This document shows, one piece after another, positions 59,801 to 64,000 of a stretch of DNA of 64,000 nucleotides (positions are counted from its first letter, which is position 1; every line of letters begins with the position of its first letter). This DNA comes from Phoronis australis. Lineage: Eukaryota > Phoronida > Phoronidae. The position numbers were made by a program, and so were the translations under genes. The notes below the pieces were generated by a model. That model had not been told where the DNA came from. It saw nothing but the letters and a program-made list of their open reading frames with translations, and made no database searches. The DNA is taken from contig NMRA01000333.1 in assembly GCA_002633005.1 (NCBI GenBank), forward strand, positions 272,391 to 336,390, read 5' to 3'.

Positions 59801-62800
59801 TACCCACACATGGTACTATGCACCATGACTCATCATCCCGCACTGGAAAACCAGGTAAGTTTTTAAATAAATCGCTTGTTTACACTATGCTCTAAAAATT
59901 TACAAGTATTCGCCTAGTTAGAAAATTGTTGAATTTTGGAGTAAAATTTCCACTTCAATACTCCAGTGATTTGCACTTAATTTTTTTTATTTTATTCATA
60001 ATTTTATCACAATGACTGATTTTCAACACGAGCATACATGTACTAACCCTGACACAAGAGTGTCACTGTTAACACGCACAGTTTAAACTCCTGCTACTCT
60101 GTGTATCTTATTGACAGTTCGGAAGCCCAAGTCTGATTCAGAATACGAGTGCAGTGAGTCGGACAGTGAATCCAGTGAAGTTGACAGTGATGATGGTTTT
60201 GAAGCTGAGGATAGTGACGTCAGCGATAATGATCATGTCAGGTATGTCATGCACATAATCCTTTGCACTGTTGGATCTGAGATATTGCAAAGGGATCACA
60301 CCCACGAAGGAGAAAACTTTAGGAATTCCATAGAAATAGCATGATATCACTTCGTCTCTTGTGCTCATGTCTTTCGCCATATGATCCTATTCCCCATCCC
60401 CCTAAAGCCTCCTGTATTCGCCTTCCCTCCTAAAGCCACCTGTGCATTCTAATGTTTTAAGTCTTTGTGTGTGGCGTATGAGGTCTAAAATTTATTGAAA
60501 TCATCAATCATGATGAGCAGTTAATGATAGTGTTAATGATTATTACTGCCTGAGTACAGATTTTATTGAGAAAGTCATATACCTAAGAACTGGAACATGT
60601 TCAACCTTCTAATATAAAAGTATGTGTTACATCAAGAACAGAAAATTAAGAAACGATCTTGTTGGTAAAAGCTTATTTTCCTAGCTTCTAGAAGTGAGGT
60701 GCATCAGTAACAGCTTTGATAGTTTCGACTGGATTTAGTCGTGCACAATCGTTGTCAAAATGTGCCCAGATTTGAACTCTGCAGTGTGAAATGAATTGCT
60801 TTGTGAGCTCAAGATTTTATGACAATGTGTTTATGCCATGTACTCTGTATTCCATAACTGTTATTAGTTTTTACTTGTTTTTCAGTCAGTCATCTTCAGC
60901 TAAGAAATTAAAACTGAAAAGAAATTCTAAGGAGGAGGAACATGGATGTATGAGAAATCAAGCTCAATGGAAGGTGAATCTTGCGTTTCACTGCTTACTT
61001 CCACTGATATACCAGACTGTCTGCATTGATTTTACAGCAAGTTTCAAAACTTCATCAACCAAAAATGTCTATTATATTGCTATGTGTGTGTAGCTTTTAC
61101 TAGAATCCATAGTTGTTAAAATGATCTGAATGTGGTGTTCAGTCAGAGTAACATAATTAAGCCTAATTTGTTTCCCCAATTATGTTAAACGAATTGAGGA
61201 AAAGTATTGTCCAGCCCTAAGTTATTTGTCTGAGCTTGTTTTTAACTTTTGTAATAGAAATGCTAATTCTGCTCAGCCATGTCCAGTTGTTCTAGTCTAT
61301 TACCTTCTGTTATAATCTGTAGTACGTATAATTTTATGTCATTGTATCCACGCTAACAGTTTAGTGCCACATTCTGAGTATGATTTGTTCCAGGTTGAAC
61401 AGTTGATGAATATCAAGGCTGTGGCTGAGAAAAACGCACTATTGGAAGCAAAGATACGCACTCTACAAGCGTCCAACGGAGTAAGTAGTAGCGGTTCCGT
61501 CTGCTTTTTTGTTCATGTGTATGTGGTGTTTGTCTGATTTCTGTTGATAAATGTCAAAAACTCGCAGTCAATGCATAGAAAGCTCCAGCCATGTTTGTTT
61601 ACTCTCTGTGTGTTGCCTTTCGATAATGCACTTGATTGACTTTGTCGGGTCAATCGGCCGAGACATCTGATTGGTCTGAAAGCTGGAAATCAGTATCGAG
61701 AATCAGATGTTTTAGTCAGTTGAACTGGTGAAGTCAATCACGTGCAGACATTGCCGTAAGAAGCAAATTAGCCCCTCGGTGCGGGTGGGAATATTTTACT
61801 TCTAAATGATTTGGTTTTTCTTTTTTATTAAAGCCAGACTTAAGCCCAAATTAGAAAATACTGCTGTAAACTGAAGTCAAATAACGAAATTATAGCCTGT
61901 TCTGAGGTAGATGGTAACAGAAAAATGGAAAAGTTTGAAAAGTATCAGATCGCAACATTCAAAGCTGCCTGTTATCGGGCAAATTTCCTTTCCTTGCCTA
62001 AAACCAGGCAACAAAAAGTAAACTTTTCAAGAAGATTCCATATTCGTGAATTTTGAATACTGCTCAGTAGAATGGCTATTTACAAGAATTCAGCGCACCA
62101 CATTTAAGCTTGGGAGAAATTTAAAAAGAAGAAGGTGAAATAGTATTTTGTGTTCTGGAGTGTCGAGCTAAACTGAACTCTTTCGAATAAATATGGAAAA
62201 CGTATATTTCAAACCTATCTGTCAAGTAAAAGTTGGATATACACGTTTGTTTCACATAGCTACATTGTACCAATACTCGCAATACAATGTCAATGTGGTG
62301 ACACGTGTGACAAGAAAGAGTAGTTTGATATGTCATAGCTTCTGCACTTGGACTCGCGTTTACATCAATCTGTGAAACTATCTCATGTCAAGTCTTGCGT
62401 CTATTTAGAATGGTTCCAGCACTAGCAGTATTAGAACACCACATGGCAAAGTACAGGGGGAACTGAAAAAGCTGAAGGCAGAAGTACAAAAGGCTAGTCC
62501 AGCTGCCCTGCTGAAGAAAATTGCACAATTGGTACATTTTACTGCATTACAAGACAAAAGTATTCAGACAAAGTACCATTTCCCCATCACGAGGGATAGC
62601 TACGTTATCAACAAAATGACTGGCAATAACTGTTAGGGCAGCAAAATTCTAACAACCGAATAACATCATTTTTTCGTGTTGATTCACCTCAATTCTTGGT
62701 CATTATTGAGGAAGACCACTCTTGACGACGAATTCAACTTCTGACCAGCCAGCGTGAAGGAGAGTTCGAATCATTTTGTCTGAATAGCTTTGGGTTGGAG

Positions 62801-63314
62801 AGATTGTCCATTGTGGCTGTTTCGTGTCAAATGTCGTGTTTAAGAAAACATGTCTCAAGTCGTATTGAAGGATCAATAAAATATCAAGCCAATTTATTTG
62901 TGTGATATTTGCCTATTTATTCTGTATCTTGAGCCTAACTAGGAAGTCATACCCTTAGGAATGATTTACGTAGCCATCAGTGACATGTACTAGTGTAAGG
63001 TCATTATATGAAATATTTTTCTGTAATCACTGTACATGTTTATTTGTTGCAAATACCAGATATTGTCTATTTGATTTTGAGTGGTTAGGCAGGCAAATGA
63101 AGATAAGTTGTTAAGCTTTCACGTCTGCATTTGTTATCTGCTGTGAACTTTTTTACCTCCATAGGATAAAGACATTGAAGGTTTGAACCCAGTGCTTAAC
63201 TCCAACATGTTGCTGGAGGCAGAACTTCGGCAGCTGGTGCACCCTGGTGTCAATCTGACAAACCAACAGTTGGAGCAGAAACGGAAAGAAGGCCAGGATG
63301 AACAGCAGAGACTG
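56838..63314 (+). CDS. Unrecognised basic Ser/Thr-rich coiled-coil protein (partial 3')
   Basis: Eight exons join in phase: 56838-56955 (ATG at 56852), 57865-57983, 58799-59854, 60118-60241, 60886-60973, 61394-61480, 62409-62531, 63165-63314. From that ATG they give 617 codons without a stop and continue past the window. An in-frame acceptor lies 14 bp before the ATG, so an upstream coding exon is possible. The sequence runs: MGQPDLEQRKTSNQLRQIG start with SPFTNHLR; a 351-codon low-complexity exon rich in Ser/Thr/Lys/Arg with repeated TPSKSTR and PQREN words; an acidic Ser-Asp patch with many casein-kinase-2-type sites; a basic KKLKLKRNSKEEE cluster (possible NLS); then helices with heptad-like Leu (AEKNALLEAKIRTL, GELKKLKAEVQKA, LLEAELRQL). 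The layout suggests a nuclear or chromatin scaffold such as a kinetochore coiled-coil protein, but no family was recognised and no function is claimed. Confidence 0.85.
58115..58290. repeat. Dispersed repeat (partner at 34830-34975)
   Basis: Diverged second copy of the element described at 34830-34975, here in the second intron of the unrecognised gene. It ends in the same TGAACTCTACC word. Confidence 0.5.
59205..59400 (+). repeat. In-frame coding repeats in the large exon
   Basis: ACTCCATCTAAGAGTACAAG is repeated three times at 24-bp spacing (LTPSKSTR). It lies within longer repeats of about 60 bp ending in CCCCAACGTGAAAATGTC, which encode (R)xxPQRENVTVTP. Both periods are multiples of three, so length change preserves frame. 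Confidence 0.85.
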
Positions 63315-63837
63315 GTCAGTGTTCACAGATATTTGTTTAAATCTATCTTTTTTCAAAAAATCAAATTTTGGTTTAGTCCACTTACCGTGCTTGTCAAGGT
63401 GTTCTTATTCATTCATTGCTTAATTATAAGTGATTTCTGAGCTTGGGAACAACTGGCAAATCATTACGAGTTGAAATAATTTGGTTGCGGGCACCAGACA
63501 CTCAGTGGAGCAAAATGGTGAATTGTGAATTCAGCCCACTTACCTTACACACTAATCTTGTAGCTTAAGTATTAGGTCAGCATTGATGTCTGGGCTTGGG
63601 CAGATCTGACTGTTATTGGTTGAGACGAGGCTCAACACATTGGCTTGCCTGGCTGGACCTTTGATGCAACTAGCATGGTATCATGGAGTGTTCGAAATAA
63701 CCAGTGGCCTGGGGCCAGTGGATTAGTGGCCAGGCCAGTAAACTTTCACACATGCGCCCTAAGAGGATGTGGTCTCATATTCAAGTAACTAGCCCAATTG
63801 CTGAAGCTCGAACACTTGTCTCAAGCAATTGTCTGAT

Positions 63838-64000
63838 GTCGTCTGCTGACGATGTCATGTCTGTTGGTGATGTCATGTCTGTTGGTGATGTCATGTCTGT
63901 TGGTGATGTCATGTCTGTTGGTGATGTCATGTCTGTTGGTGATGTCATGTCTGTTGATGATGTCATGTCTACTGATGATATCATGTCTGTTGATGATGTC
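63838..64000. repeat. 18-bp minisatellite at right edge
   Basis: GATGTCATGTCTGTTGGT is repeated about nine times with drift to GTTGATGAT and ACTGATGAT. It lies in the intron after the last visible exon of the unrecognised gene and runs off the window. The peptide read on the minus strand (repeated DMTSPT) is an artefact. Confidence 0.95.

Noticed and set aside
61628-61745. Imperfect inverted repeat (TTGATTGACTTTG / GAAGTCAATCACG)
   Set aside because: The arms match too loosely and no second copy was seen, so it is not reported as an element.
63838-64000. Regularly spaced repeats resembling a CRISPR array
   Set aside because: Contiguous 18-bp units without spacers in animal intronic DNA; a minisatellite.

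Overview
This is a eukaryotic, almost certainly metazoan, genomic window. It is AT-rich and intron-rich, with mostly 40-450 bp exons, GT-AG introns of roughly 0.1-6 kb, one nuclear tRNA and many degraded transposons. The proteins resemble vertebrate orthologues closely (TIMELESS, EPC1/2, RBBP9). High allelic divergence and many inverted-repeat elements would suit a marine invertebrate, perhaps a deuterostome, but the sequence alone does not fix the taxon. Gene names come from remembered protein families; no database search was run.

Layout. (1) 614-19287, minus strand: 18 coding exons of a TIMELESS orthologue, from the start codon to about residue 810. The C-terminus lies beyond the left edge. 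(2) 19.3-28.8 kb: intergenic, with a tRNA-Thr(CGT) at 21341-21412, foldback and TIR elements and a CTCF-motif repeat array. (3) 28868-47822, minus strand: an apparently complete Enhancer of polycomb (EPC1/2-like) gene, about 727 residues in 14 coding exons. Four exons are present twice, on either side of a 788-base gap. (4) 50673-51200, plus strand: RBBP9-like serine hydrolase whose N-terminus lies in an 863-base gap. (5) 51.2-56.8 kb: no supported gene. (6) 56838-63314 and beyond, plus strand: eight exons of an unrecognised basic, Ser/Thr-rich protein with an acidic patch and a coiled-coil C-terminal part.

Two themes run through the window. The assembly contains several near-identical adjacent blocks joined by a single N or by a long gap (4858-6914, 20602-21310, 44133-46959, 35131-41066). 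They look like the two haplotypes placed in tandem, so repeated exons in them should not be read as real exon duplications without checking. The second is two copies of a higher-order repeat (7109-8577 and 24588-25868). Its unit of about 145 bp carries a near-consensus CTCF core motif at a constant phase, and both copies share a 5' leader and a 3' hairpin. This is the most novel-looking structure here. In addition, minisatellites overlap splice sites at three exons, two at donors and one just upstream of an acceptor.

TIMELESS (replication-fork protection), EPC (NuA4/TIP60 acetyltransferase) and the unknown protein look nuclear, but they are independent genes and nothing indicates a shared system.
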